The notes beneath the pieces are model-generated. The model did not search any database. It saw only the letters and a list, made by a program, of their open reading frames with translations, and had not been told where the DNA came from. A program made the translations under genes and the position numbers. From contig CANHQR010000006.1 in NCBI GenBank assembly GCA_947462815.1, positions 21,959-85,958 of the forward strand: a stretch of DNA of 64,000 nucleotides, written 5' to 3'. The DNA comes from Pseudobdellovibrionaceae bacterium. GTDB taxonomy: Bacteria; Bdellovibrionota; Bdellovibrionia; Bdellovibrionales; JAMPXM01. Positions 17,489 to 26,345 of this stretch are shown here, one piece after another; the stretch's first letter is position 1, and every line of letters starts with the position of its first letter.

Positions 17489-18610
17489 TTAAGGCTTTCT
17501 CGCCACGCACAGCTTAGCGAAGAAACCTGTCCCCGACTCCTGAACCTCAAATCCGGCCTCCCTCGCGAGATCTGCCAAAGGATGCGCCAGGTAGTTCTTG
17601 TAGAAGGGCTCGTGATACTGAACTGGGAACTCATCGAGAGCCTCTTGCAACTCGGGGCGATCGCCACTTTGCAAACTATCGACGATGGCCAACACTCCCC
17701 CGCTTCGCAACACGCGAAACGCTTCAGCCAAGACACGACGTCGCTCCTCGAGGGGAAGTTCATGAAAGAGAAAGACCGAGGCCACCGCATCAAAACTCGC
17801 ATCGCGAAAGGGCGTCGACGCCGCATCAGCCTGCACATAGTCAATGCCGTCGAAGCGCTGCCACGGCAGATCGCGGAGCCGCTCGGCGGCCACTCGCAAA
17901 TAAGGCGAGCTCAAATCGAGAGCTGTCAATCGAGCTTGCGGTAGAGCCATCTTCAAAAAGCGCGTGCTGCGCCCGGTGCCCGCACCGAGTTCCAACACAC
18001 GTTGCGGCTGTGCGCGAACGAGAGGCGGTAACAGCAGTCGCCGCATAGCATCTGCAGCTCCTGCGAACAAAACTTCCACTTGGTGGTCGTAGAGCTCCGC
18101 CGAATCGCGCGATAAGTACCCATCGATTTGAAAATGGAAGTTACGACGATAGTAATCGGGAGTCTCTTCGGCCAAAGCCCGAGCTTCCGGGGAGAAAGTT
18201 TTCGACTCTTGCTGATGCTTTTGTAGACGACTCTTGTAGCCCGTCCAAAACAGCTTCGGCATGCGGCGAAGATGCGATCGCGGACTTTCGGGTAGCAGCA
18301 CCTGCCACGGGTAGATCTCGCTGCGAATATTCGCGAGATCTTCTTCAATCAGTTCAGTCAAAGCGCGACGGGCGGCACGGAAGAGCTCGGGTCGATCCGT
18401 CGGAAGCTGGGGACGTTGTCCCGAGGCTAAAAACTCCACGATCGGCAAAAAGCCGCCCTCCAAGGTGAACACAACGGACCGCCCATGCGCCCACACGCGC
18501 AGCGCTTGTCCCCAGCCCTTCTGTACGCCGTCTCGCAATTGCGGGTTCTGCGCCAGGTTCGAAAGCTGGGGCCAAATTCGTTTGAAATCCAATATATCCA
18601 ATGTCGCCAT
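17489..18610 (-). CDS. Class I SAM-dependent methyltransferase with N-terminal extension
   Basis: 373 residues. The C-terminal 180 residues are a Rossmann methyltransferase: RVLELGAGTGRSTRFLK (SAM-binding motif I), LTALDLSSPYLRVA, DYVQADAASTPFRDASFDAV, and LRSGGVLAIVDSLQ. This pattern matches Methyltransf_11 / UbiE-like enzymes acting on small molecules or lipids. The first 190 residues are not recognised and include ETPDYYRRNFHFQIDGYLS, common just before the MTase core in uncharacterised homologues. ATG 18610 has GAGG 6 nt upstream; a longer frame to 18703 lacks one. Substrate unknown. Divergent from the exported protein at 18777. Confidence 0.82.
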   Translation of the reverse strand: MATLDILDFKRIWPQLSNLAQNPQLRDGVQKGWGQALRVWAHGRSVVFTLEGGFLPIVEFLASGQRPQLPTDRPELFRAARRALTELIEEDLANIRSEIYPWQVLLPESPRSHLRRMPKLFWTGYKSRLQKHQQESKTFSPEARALAEETPDYYRRNFHFQIDGYLSRDSAELYDHQVEVLFAGAADAMRRLLLPPLVRAQPQRVLELGAGTGRSTRFLKMALPQARLTALDLSSPYLRVAAERLRDLPWQRFDGIDYVQADAASTPFRDASFDAVASVFLFHELPLEERRRVLAEAFRVLRSGGVLAIVDSLQSGDRPELQEALDEFPVQYHEPFYKNYLAHPLADLAREAGFEVQESGTGFFAKLCVARKP

Positions 18611-18776
18611 GCTCAACCTCAAAGGGGATCTTGTCGAGAGCTCGCGGGTGCTTTCCCCTCGGATTATTTTATCCGAGTTCTCGGCCCTCGACCAAAACTT
18701 CAACCTGAGGTGACTTTTTCGTAAAGTTTTGCTGAACTTAGGGGCATGATCTCAAGTCCATCCTGAGGAGGTTCAG

Positions 18777-19439
18777 ATGTCGAAAAATCGCAGGGCTCTA
18801 TTCGCCCTAGCTGGGATTGCTGCCGGCTACATGATCGGCCTCCCCTCGGGGCAGGCTGCGACTCCGCCGAAACCCACACTGAAAACCGGCCTCGATGCGC
18901 AGATTCCCCAGGGTGTCGCGGCAACGGGTCGACCCAACTCGCCCTTTTCCTGCGCCGATGTTCGCCGTGCCGCCATGCGACTGTCGACTCACGCGACCAA
19001 TCTCGCCAACCGCAACACCACACGTACACCTGCAGGTGGTCCCTACAAGCGCCTTGAAGTGAGTTGCGCCGTAGCGGGCGGAGCCTTCTGCAGCGTCGAG
19101 CAGAAAGGCGAAATACGTGTCGCCTATGACCCGAAGCACCCGGATGCTGATGGGACAGGCTATGTGCGCTTCCCGGTCGTGAATGTGGGAACGGAGTTCG
19201 CCGGCGTGAATTCGGCGGCCACTGAATTAAAGCTTCTCTCCAGTCAGAACGTCTGCGGCACGGCCAGCATCTCGCAAGGCAATGGCGTATTGATTCGCTA
19301 CTTGCCCGACTTTGACGTGATCAGCGACACCATTGCGTTTGGAGCCGACGGTAAGATCGTGTCGTGGACGCGATTGAGCAAAGACGGCAAGATCTCCAAC
19401 ATGGCTTTCAATCCCGACGGCAGTATTGCCGGGTTTTGA
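18777..19439 (+). CDS. Exported protein of unknown function
   Basis: 220 residues with a classical signal peptide (Lys/Arg n-region, LFALAGIAAGYMIGL core, likely cut after SGQA). The mature protein has five cysteines (FSCADVR, VSCAV, AFCSVEQ, NVCGTAS) and a C-terminal strand-rich stretch FGADGKIVSWTRLSKDGKIS with imperfect repeats of D-G-K-I-S. No family recognised. GAGGAGG lies just upstream of ATG 18777. Periplasmic or secreted location is inferred. A stem (GATTGGGC/GCCCAATC) lies about 55 bp past its stop at 19494-19525 but has no T-run. Confidence 0.75.
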   Translation: MSKNRRALFALAGIAAGYMIGLPSGQAATPPKPTLKTGLDAQIPQGVAATGRPNSPFSCADVRRAAMRLSTHATNLANRNTTRTPAGGPYKRLEVSCAVAGGAFCSVEQKGEIRVAYDPKHPDADGTGYVRFPVVNVGTEFAGVNSAATELKLLSSQNVCGTASISQGNGVLIRYLPDFDVISDTIAFGADGKIVSWTRLSKDGKISNMAFNPDGSIAGF

Positions 19440-19645
19440 TCTCGCTTCGTCCGTAACGGGGCCGCATGAGGATCGGCGCTAGAGTCGCTTATCGATTGGG
19501 CCACTTGATTGTGCTCAGCCCAATCCGATCCAAAAGCACCCGTCGCAACGGCGTCTTCTCGAGCCCCCTGTAGGCAGCCTAAGTATATAAAATAACTTGT
19601 GATTCTGGCATTTCGAGCCCAATCAACGGGCCCAGTTTAAATCGT

Positions 19646-20446
19646 TTAGAATCTATAGGCGATGCTGATCCGGCCGAGAGTCCATCGCGGGAACAGACGC
19701 ACCACCCGAATCGCTTGCTCGACCGCCTCGCGATCGCTCGAGTCCGATACAGCATCTAAAAATGGCGCCGAATTCTTTGTCGTGATCAGCGGCTGCGCCC
19801 AACTGAAGACATCAATACCCCAACCCCAATGAGCTTGATCCGCAGGTGCCCAAAGTCCTCGATACCCCAAAGCTCCGACCACACCGAGAGTTTGCAGATC
19901 CACGAGATCAAGGCTCGGATAGAGTCCGCCACTCAAACGATTGAGCAAAGCATCGCCGAGGCGAATCTCAAAACTATTGAAACTCAATCCCCAACGAAAG
20001 TTCCAGCCATGGAGAGCCGTGGCGGAGCTGCCGATGGGACTGATGACCGAAAGTTGGAGACGCTTTTCCGACATCGAGCCCAAGTCCTTGAGGATCCAAG
20101 GCACACTCACACTGGCACTGGAATAATCCAATTCCACAACTTCATCTACCAACTCACCTTGGAAGGCCACACCCCACTTGCTCGGCAAGAGCAGATCGAT
20201 CGGGGCATATTGTAGGCGTACAGCCCGCATGGATTGAAGAGCCTCACTGGCCTGTTGGGAAGCCGGGTTGTCCACAGCGACGGGCGACGGATCTCGTAAC
20301 TGACTCGGCTCGGTGTGCGCCCGCGCGGATCCGAATACGATGAGTAGCGCGGCCATCAGAGTCCGAGGAATTGGAATTCGGATTCGAGTTCGGCTCACCA
20401 AATTGAGCGCACGCATCAAGACATTTTTGAAGTCATACAACAGCAC
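19646..20446 (-). CDS. Probable outer-membrane or periplasmic protein, unknown
   Basis: 266 residues with a signal peptide after a long basic n-region (RTRIRIPIPRTLMAALLIVFG, likely cut after ARA). The mature part alternates short hydrophobic strands (WNFRWGLSFNSFEIRLG, GRISIAYRF) and ends in Phe, as outer-membrane beta barrels do, but it is small and a barrel is not proven. GTG 20446 is chosen because GGAGGGGGG lies about 5 nt upstream; ATG 20416 is the alternative. The Arg-Ile-Pro run is encoded by degenerate 6-bp repeats (CGAATC, CGAATT, CCAATT). Confidence 0.6.
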   Translation of the reverse strand: MLLYDFKNVLMRALNLVSRTRIRIPIPRTLMAALLIVFGSARAHTEPSQLRDPSPVAVDNPASQQASEALQSMRAVRLQYAPIDLLLPSKWGVAFQGELVDEVVELDYSSASVSVPWILKDLGSMSEKRLQLSVISPIGSSATALHGWNFRWGLSFNSFEIRLGDALLNRLSGGLYPSLDLVDLQTLGVVGALGYRGLWAPADQAHWGWGIDVFSWAQPLITTKNSAPFLDAVSDSSDREAVEQAIRVVRLFPRWTLGRISIAYRF

Positions 20447-20553
20447 CTGGTCCCCCCTCCACGCGATGTGGAGGAGATTCTCAAGCGTCAGGAGTGGGTG
20501 ACAACACTTAATTGGCCGCAGCGCAGATGGATGGCCGTTTGAAATGCATGCGT

Positions 20554-21873
20554 TTAGTTGGATGCCGGCGCACGCACGGCCTCGGTTTTAACCGCTGTGC
20601 GGGGCTGCTCGACTTGCCGATTGCCCTTAGCTTGCTTGCGCGCAGGTTGAGCTGATGACTTCATCTGTATGGCCTCGACCGTCTCACCTTGCGGCCCAAA
20701 CCACACATCGATCACCTGTACCGACTTGCCCTTGACCAGCGCCGTACTTCGTTCGCGAAGTTCGGCACGCGCCGCGACCGGCGTCACAATGTTCTTTTCA
20801 TATATCAAAGAAATTTCCGATAGGCCTTCCTCAGCTAGCGACTTCAATTCGCCCGGATCCGAAACGCCGTTCGCGTTAGCATCTCGCCAAAGCAAGAGTC
20901 TGCCGAAGTTCTTGTCCTTTGCATTCATCTTGCGATCTTTGTTCGAATCGAGTTTTGCGAGAGCATCAAATCCGTTGGCGATTTTTCGTGTCTCATCTTC
21001 ACCAAATAGCTCATCTTTCTCGGAGATCTGACCATCGCCGTTTCGATCCATTGCCAAAATAGCCCAGTTCCCTGCCTCAGGCCAATAGATGCTGCCCTTG
21101 GTAGGGCTAAGAGGAAAGCGACTGACGGATGTGAATTGCGGACGCTCATCGCCAAAGAAAACCATGATGGGCGAGAAATATCCGCCGCAAAATCCCGTCT
21201 GTCCCGGGAAGGCAGAGCGAATCTCAAGAGAGGAGTGGTCGGAACTCAAGGCCCAAGTCGTCGATGAAGACAGAGGACCGGTGTTGGCCATGTAGGTCCC
21301 GCCGCTCACACCTTCTTGATAAAATGAAATCGAGCGAACCGGGTGCGCCTGAGACTTTACCGTCACTTCGCCGTTCGCTGACAGCGATTCAGTCACGCGA
21401 ATCCCATCCGGAATCACCATGCTCACAACATTGCCCGCACGTGTCGCACGCAAGCCAGAGCTGCTCAGACCCGTGGCGGTGATCGACAAATTCTGTTCGC
21501 TGTTGTCTGCGGTCGGCACAACGAGATCGCCCTTAAATTGGACTTCAACTGACGCGTCCTTATCGTCATTCGTCTTGAGGCCAATCGTCATCTTCACATT
21601 TGCATCGGGCGAAAGCGGGTTGGCGACACTGCGAAGATTCGTTCCGAAGCATGAAGCATAGAAACGAACCTGCAAAGTTTTGGTCGCGTCGTAACTGCGG
21701 GCTAAACTCCCGTTCATCACGATATCACCCATGTTAGCGGACGGCGCAGGGAGCACATCCCCCGCCCAAGATTTTTGACTGAGATAAAACGAAGCCAAGA
21801 GTCCCGCGCCCATCAAGGAAAATCGGAGCCACATCAGTCGATGCGAATCGATCGCGACTTGCGCTTTTGCCAT
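20554..21873 (-). CDS. Exported EF-hand protein of the pilus operon
   Basis: 439 residues. An N-terminal signal anchor or signal peptide (LMWLRFSLMGAGLLASFYLS) is followed by a strand-rich domain to about residue 270. Then come EF-hand-like calcium loops DRNGDGQISEKDE and DSNKDRKMNAKDKN, and a third, DANANGVSDPGE. The tail is basic and Pro/Ala rich. It is the last gene of an operon with three pilin-like genes, 41 nt after the PilW-like stop, which suggests a role at the pilus tip or in its assembly; in other type IV systems PilY1 supplies a calcium-binding tip. ATG 21873 is chosen for GGGGGG just upstream; an in-frame start at 21918 also exists. No PilY1 propeller is visible. Confidence 0.65.
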   Translation of the reverse strand: MAKAQVAIDSHRLMWLRFSLMGAGLLASFYLSQKSWAGDVLPAPSANMGDIVMNGSLARSYDATKTLQVRFYASCFGTNLRSVANPLSPDANVKMTIGLKTNDDKDASVEVQFKGDLVVPTADNSEQNLSITATGLSSSGLRATRAGNVVSMVIPDGIRVTESLSANGEVTVKSQAHPVRSISFYQEGVSGGTYMANTGPLSSSTTWALSSDHSSLEIRSAFPGQTGFCGGYFSPIMVFFGDERPQFTSVSRFPLSPTKGSIYWPEAGNWAILAMDRNGDGQISEKDELFGEDETRKIANGFDALAKLDSNKDRKMNAKDKNFGRLLLWRDANANGVSDPGELKSLAEEGLSEISLIYEKNIVTPVAARAELRERSTALVKGKSVQVIDVWFGPQGETVEAIQMKSSAQPARKQAKGNRQVEQPRTAVKTEAVRAPASN

Positions 21874-21914
21874 ATTGCCCCCCACGTCACGATGCTCGAA
21901 GATGCGACCGCCCA

Positions 21915-22889
21915 TCACGGTCGCTTTCGGAAGGTGACTTCATATGAAAGTGTACCAAGATTTGTCGCACGACGATGAATAATCAATTGATCGATGTCGA
22001 CGCCTACGACCATCGGCGACTGAAAAGCTGAGTTACTCCAAGTACTTCGAACGAGCTCGTAAGTTCCTTGGACAGAGGCCCTTTCGCGCAGAGTGTACCG
22101 TACTGGAACAACTTTAGTCGCCATCATCATCACGGAAGCGCCGCCGACGGGTGGTGCCAAACGAAGAAACCGATCGGGATCTATGGCACTGACCTGATCA
22201 ATGGGAAAGCGAAAGTCGAACACCCCACCGAGATCATTGGCGATCAGTGTGTTTCCGTCGTGAATACCGAGCCAAGACGGTTGCCTTGGTGGCACCGTAG
22301 GATCTTGAGTTCGACCTGCGGGTTTGAGCCACACCGGAGCAAACAACAAGAACACATCGCCTTTAACCCAATGCGAGCCAAAGAGATTCTTCATGTAGTC
22401 CATGTATTGAAATCCGCGAAACTCGAGTTTGCCCGATGTGCCGAGCGATGTCGGTGGCTCACTCAGATACATCGCCGCTGGATCAATCATCTTTAGTGGT
22501 GCATCATTGGGCGACGTGAGAAAAGTGATTTCTTTGACCTTGCTGGTCGCGGAGATCGTCAGCTTCCGTGTGCGAAGATTTTCAGGAATTGCCGAGATCT
22601 CCGCATCCACGTACCAATCGAACAACCCACGCCCCTCATCATCTTTTGTGTTGAGACCGCTAAACGACATGGACGCTTGACTGAAGTCACGCCACAGAAA
22701 CTGATCGACGACCACGCCCGTCAATCGATCCTCAAGCTTGGCGGTGATGTTGCGAACACGCTGAGTGTTGTCCACAAACATATAGAGAAGCGCGACGACG
22801 ACGATGAGACCGATGGCACTGGTCATCATCACTTCTGTAATTGTGACACCGCGCCGCGATCGCAGAGCTCGTGAATGCATCAAACTCAT
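21915..22889 (-). CDS. PilW-like type IV minor pilin
   Basis: 324 residues opening with a short basic leader and RRGVTITEVMMTSAIGLIVV. This is a prepilin peptidase site (cut after Gly, Glu at mature position 5) and hydrophobic assembly helix. The large globular part fits the PilW class of minor pilins that prime pilus assembly. ATG 22889 overlaps the preceding stop (ATGA). No disulfide pair is evident. Exact orthology to PilW is by size and operon position, not by domain motif. Confidence 0.8.
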   Translation of the reverse strand: MSLMHSRALRSRRGVTITEVMMTSAIGLIVVVALLYMFVDNTQRVRNITAKLEDRLTGVVVDQFLWRDFSQASMSFSGLNTKDDEGRGLFDWYVDAEISAIPENLRTRKLTISATSKVKEITFLTSPNDAPLKMIDPAAMYLSEPPTSLGTSGKLEFRGFQYMDYMKNLFGSHWVKGDVFLLFAPVWLKPAGRTQDPTVPPRQPSWLGIHDGNTLIANDLGGVFDFRFPIDQVSAIDPDRFLRLAPPVGGASVMMMATKVVPVRYTLRERASVQGTYELVRSTWSNSAFQSPMVVGVDIDQLIIHRRATNLGTLSYEVTFRKRP

Positions 22890-23332
22890 GAGCCACCGCC
22901 GATGATGTAGGTGTAATCTCGCGCCTGATCACCAATCGACGGATGTTTGATACGAACACGCAAGCGATAAGCACCGGGAACAAGTGCGTGAGGCTGAAGT
23001 ACAAAGCCTAAACGCCCTGCGCATTCTGGGCATTGATCTGCAGGCAACACACGACCGTCATCCCAAGCCCAAGGCAGCTTGGATGGATCAAGCAATTTCG
23101 CCACATGAGCTTCTGAAGTGTCAAAGTTCACTTGGTAAGATGGCGCATTCTTGATGATAGTCTGCAGCACAGACTGCAAAGCTTTTTCACGACCGCGCGT
23201 CGCATTGACCTTGGAAGCTGCGCTCAGGGTCGTTTGCGCCGAAGAAATCATAACAAAGATGGCAATGCCCGAGATCGCCAGCGCCATCAACAACTCGACC
23301 AAGCTCAAACCTCTGCGCGATCGCCACATCAT
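22886..23332 (-). CDS. PilV/FimT-like type IV minor pilin
   Basis: 148 residues. MMWRSRRGLSLVELLMALAISG is a textbook prepilin leader: basic, cleavage after Gly, and Glu at +5 of the helix. The globular part has a Cys pair QCPECAG and ends YTYIIGGGS. Its start overlaps the PilX-like stop and its stop overlaps the PilW-like start, so all three are translated from one message. Assigned to the minor pilins; PilV or FimT is a guess from size and order. Confidence 0.82.
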   Translation of the reverse strand: MMWRSRRGLSLVELLMALAISGIAIFVMISSAQTTLSAASKVNATRGREKALQSVLQTIIKNAPSYQVNFDTSEAHVAKLLDPSKLPWAWDDGRVLPADQCPECAGRLGFVLQPHALVPGAYRLRVRIKHPSIGDQARDYTYIIGGGS

Positions 23333-26073
23333 AGGACGACCTCGCTGGAAAGAAACTTGATCTTCAGCCTCTGTGGTCGACTTTTACACGAGGTCGAAGA
23401 GGCTCCGGGCAACAAGCCACAATCCGGATCAACCGTCGACCACTGCATGGGATTCGATTTATCGCGAAGTGAAATCGGCAAGCAGCGGTACTGATCAGCC
23501 AAACGACTCAGGTTCGGGTAGGGATGCCAAAGCGGGTTATTGATGTCGATGCCGGGGCATGGGCTAGTGGTCCCATACAAAATGCCCAAGCGTCGCAACT
23601 CATCCATAGCGGACTGATTGTGAATCGAACTCATGGTCACGCCGTATCGAAGAGCCGAGTCGTCGATGACCGAGTTGAGCGCGATGATGGTACCGATCAC
23701 ACGCAGAGGTCGATCACGGGCCTCAATTCTTAGCAAATCACAAGTGAGAAAGCCGGCGACGACTTCAGCCGAAGCCTTGATTCGACACTCAGTCACCGTC
23801 GAATAGATGAGGAAGTCCCGCTTGGCGACGGGAGTGGCACTTGAGTTGGACGCGTCGAACTCGAGCACACCGTCGATGGGGCGATATCGCCACGAATGAC
23901 GACTTGCCGCTGCAAACGAAACATCCCAAGCCACTGGGGAGAATGAGCTCACAGGCGAGCTTGGCGCACAGGCTTCGTTCAATGCGGCGTAGTCTTCGAT
24001 CACATCGAGAGTCTCCGGCGTCACGGGCAGCTTGCCGTCCGTGCGCGCGTAGCTCGTCGGAACGGTGTAATCCTTCTCTATGGTGCCGAAGTCATAGGCC
24101 GAGTTGCTATCTTTGTAGTTCAGGGTCAATAGATTATTGTAACGAGACTTAGCCGGCTCTTTGCTCAAATCGCGGTTCTGCTGACCCTTACTAAATCCAA
24201 CATCCAATCCCCAGACTCGCGCACGAAAACCCGTCAACATGTTGAACTGATTTTCGACGCTCACACGCACATCCACCTGGTGAGGCTGATCTTTAGAGTT
24301 GAAGACGACTTTGAAAATCTCAACTCGAATTCGAGGTGGATTCTTCTCTGCGGCGATTGCACGATCACGAAGCACCATCAGATCATTGATCTCGCTGTTG
24401 ATCGCATTTATCTGATTTTGCAGGGCAGTCGCTTTCTTGGCGTCTTTCTCATCCTCAAGTTTGTCTTTGAGCTTTTCGCGATCGTCCTGCAGATCTTCGA
24501 TGCGTTTGACATAAACATCTCGATCGAGAAATTTGGGAGTCAGAACCACTGAACCGCCTGGCCCCAGATCGACACGCACCTGGGCGTTCTCAGCCTTGCT
24601 GGGATCTTTGGCATATTGCTTGACGTAGTTTTCGTTGAAACTTTCGATATCCACCGTGACCAGATAGTCACCGCCCTTAACGATGGTCGGTTCCTGCACA
24701 TGAGCGGAGTTGTCAGCGCTCTTATGATTGTGATCTACTTTATGCGGTGTTGTTTGTTCGCTAAAAAAGTTCAGTTCCGTCCAGCTCAGCCTAAAAGTTT
24801 CTTGCGACATATTCGAAGACATCGACTTCCAAACCAGCGAGGACGTATCTGTGGCTGAAAGGTTACTGAGGACTTGATTGCGACGGATACACATTTGCAA
24901 GAGTGAAGGATCCGGATTGTACGCGGGAACGTCGCCGTTCAAGGCTTGCAAGCCACGATCAAATTCCCCGTCTCTCTCGACTCCGGCCAGCAATCCTGAA
25001 TAACCTCGAATCGATGCGAAATAATCGTCGCCGGCACCGCCCGCTGTCTGCGTGGCGAAGGGCTGATCTTTGCGACGTAGAATTCCGTTACCGAGAACGA
25101 GTTTCTCGACAAAAGTTGCCGTGGTGGTTCGCAACTCTTTCTCATCGGGAATATGAACATCGCCATTGACGAACACGGGACTTTCAAAACGCAAGCCTTT
25201 GACCTGCGACCTCTCGTAGCCCACAACCGGAAACACATTATTCCCCGGCTTTAAATCTAAAGGCACGGGGCGATCGAGGTATAAGTCGCGAGGCAGAATC
25301 AGCGCAAAGGCAGATAACTCACGAGGCATCACCGCGAATTGCGTCACCAAACTGACCTTTCGCTCTTCTGTGCTTTCAGCATCAGCGATGGTTCCCGTCA
25401 CGGTCAAACGCACATAGCCCTCTCGGCCGCGGATCGGCAAACGCAGATCCGAAGTCCGCTGCACTTTGATCTCGAGCTTTGAAAGTTTGCCGGCACCTGA
25501 TTGCTGAAGTGCCGAGGCGAGTGGGTGAGAAACCGGCAGAGCGGAAGGCGTCAATACCGCCGAGAACTCATCCAGTGTGACGGGGCTTCCGATCTTCAGA
25601 TCAGGATTGGCCGCCTTGAGTTCATTGATGTAAGCCACCTGTGGCGGAGTGAGCAAAAGTCTTTCCGTGCTGCGCGGATGATCCAGTAAGCAAACCTCAT
25701 CACGCACCCAGTTATCTGTGAAACACCAGCGCCGCTTCATGCCTGCCGCTGTGTAATTCGCAACACTTTCTAAAACGGCTCGCGATAAAATCAAATCACT
25801 TCCCCGCTCCGCCGTATTCTTGAGCGAGGTCATTGTTTGCAGCATCATGTTGCCGGCAAAAATGGCCACGCCCGCGATCACCACGACGATAGGGAGAACA
25901 TTAGCCCTTTGAGACCGAAGACGCCGAGGAAGAGCGAATTCGGGTCGGAGTCTGAACTGTTTGGAGCAGAGAAATCTTCGCATCGCGATGGTGCATCGGC
26001 TTAGCCGCAGCGAGTGACGAAAACCGAAGAGCCTCGCTCCTAGAATGTCCCGTGATGTTTCCGATGCCTTCAA
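23329..26073 (-). CDS. Large PilX-like pilus assembly protein
   Basis: 914 residues, first gene of the pilus operon. After a basic head comes one hydrophobic helix ANVLPIVVVIAGVAIFAGNM near residues 58-77, without a prepilin Gly-Glu site, as in PilX-like proteins. The ectodomain is far longer than PilX (about 200 residues) and includes a coiled coil of about 60 residues (DLQDDREKLKDKLEDEKDAKK onward) near residues 515-575. It also has many cysteines near the C-terminus. Start is uncertain: TTG 26073 has GGGAG 6 nt upstream, whereas ATG 25983 has none. It may be a lineage-specific tip or surface protein carried by the minor pilin complex. Confidence 0.65.
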   Translation of the reverse strand: MKASETSRDILGARLFGFRHSLRLSRCTIAMRRFLCSKQFRLRPEFALPRRLRSQRANVLPIVVVIAGVAIFAGNMMLQTMTSLKNTAERGSDLILSRAVLESVANYTAAGMKRRWCFTDNWVRDEVCLLDHPRSTERLLLTPPQVAYINELKAANPDLKIGSPVTLDEFSAVLTPSALPVSHPLASALQQSGAGKLSKLEIKVQRTSDLRLPIRGREGYVRLTVTGTIADAESTEERKVSLVTQFAVMPRELSAFALILPRDLYLDRPVPLDLKPGNNVFPVVGYERSQVKGLRFESPVFVNGDVHIPDEKELRTTTATFVEKLVLGNGILRRKDQPFATQTAGGAGDDYFASIRGYSGLLAGVERDGEFDRGLQALNGDVPAYNPDPSLLQMCIRRNQVLSNLSATDTSSLVWKSMSSNMSQETFRLSWTELNFFSEQTTPHKVDHNHKSADNSAHVQEPTIVKGGDYLVTVDIESFNENYVKQYAKDPSKAENAQVRVDLGPGGSVVLTPKFLDRDVYVKRIEDLQDDREKLKDKLEDEKDAKKATALQNQINAINSEINDLMVLRDRAIAAEKNPPRIRVEIFKVVFNSKDQPHQVDVRVSVENQFNMLTGFRARVWGLDVGFSKGQQNRDLSKEPAKSRYNNLLTLNYKDSNSAYDFGTIEKDYTVPTSYARTDGKLPVTPETLDVIEDYAALNEACAPSSPVSSFSPVAWDVSFAAASRHSWRYRPIDGVLEFDASNSSATPVAKRDFLIYSTVTECRIKASAEVVAGFLTCDLLRIEARDRPLRVIGTIIALNSVIDDSALRYGVTMSSIHNQSAMDELRRLGILYGTTSPCPGIDINNPLWHPYPNLSRLADQYRCLPISLRDKSNPMQWSTVDPDCGLLPGASSTSCKSRPQRLKIKFLSSEVVL

Positions 26074-26345
26074 CGCTGCTCCCCAAATGCAAGTTGCCTA
26101 AAATAGAATTGAAAATCACTACTTTCGGAACCGCCGCCAAACGAGTCCTCGATCCACCAGTCCCTCTATCCTAAGCGTCTCTGGGTATTTCGAAAACTCA
26201 GCGACTCAAAATAAGACTCGACCTTAGTCCGAGAGTCGTCAGAAGCAAAACCAATGAGTCAGGTTCCGAGTTCAAGGTTCCACAAATGCCAACCGCAACT
26301 CGTCCGCGGCTAGCTCAAACATTCCCCGCTCGCTAGAATCTCGAA

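Noticed and set aside
19494..19525. Terminator after the exported protein at 18.8 kb
   Set aside because: An 8-bp stem exists but has a long loop and no T-run, so it was not listed as a terminator.
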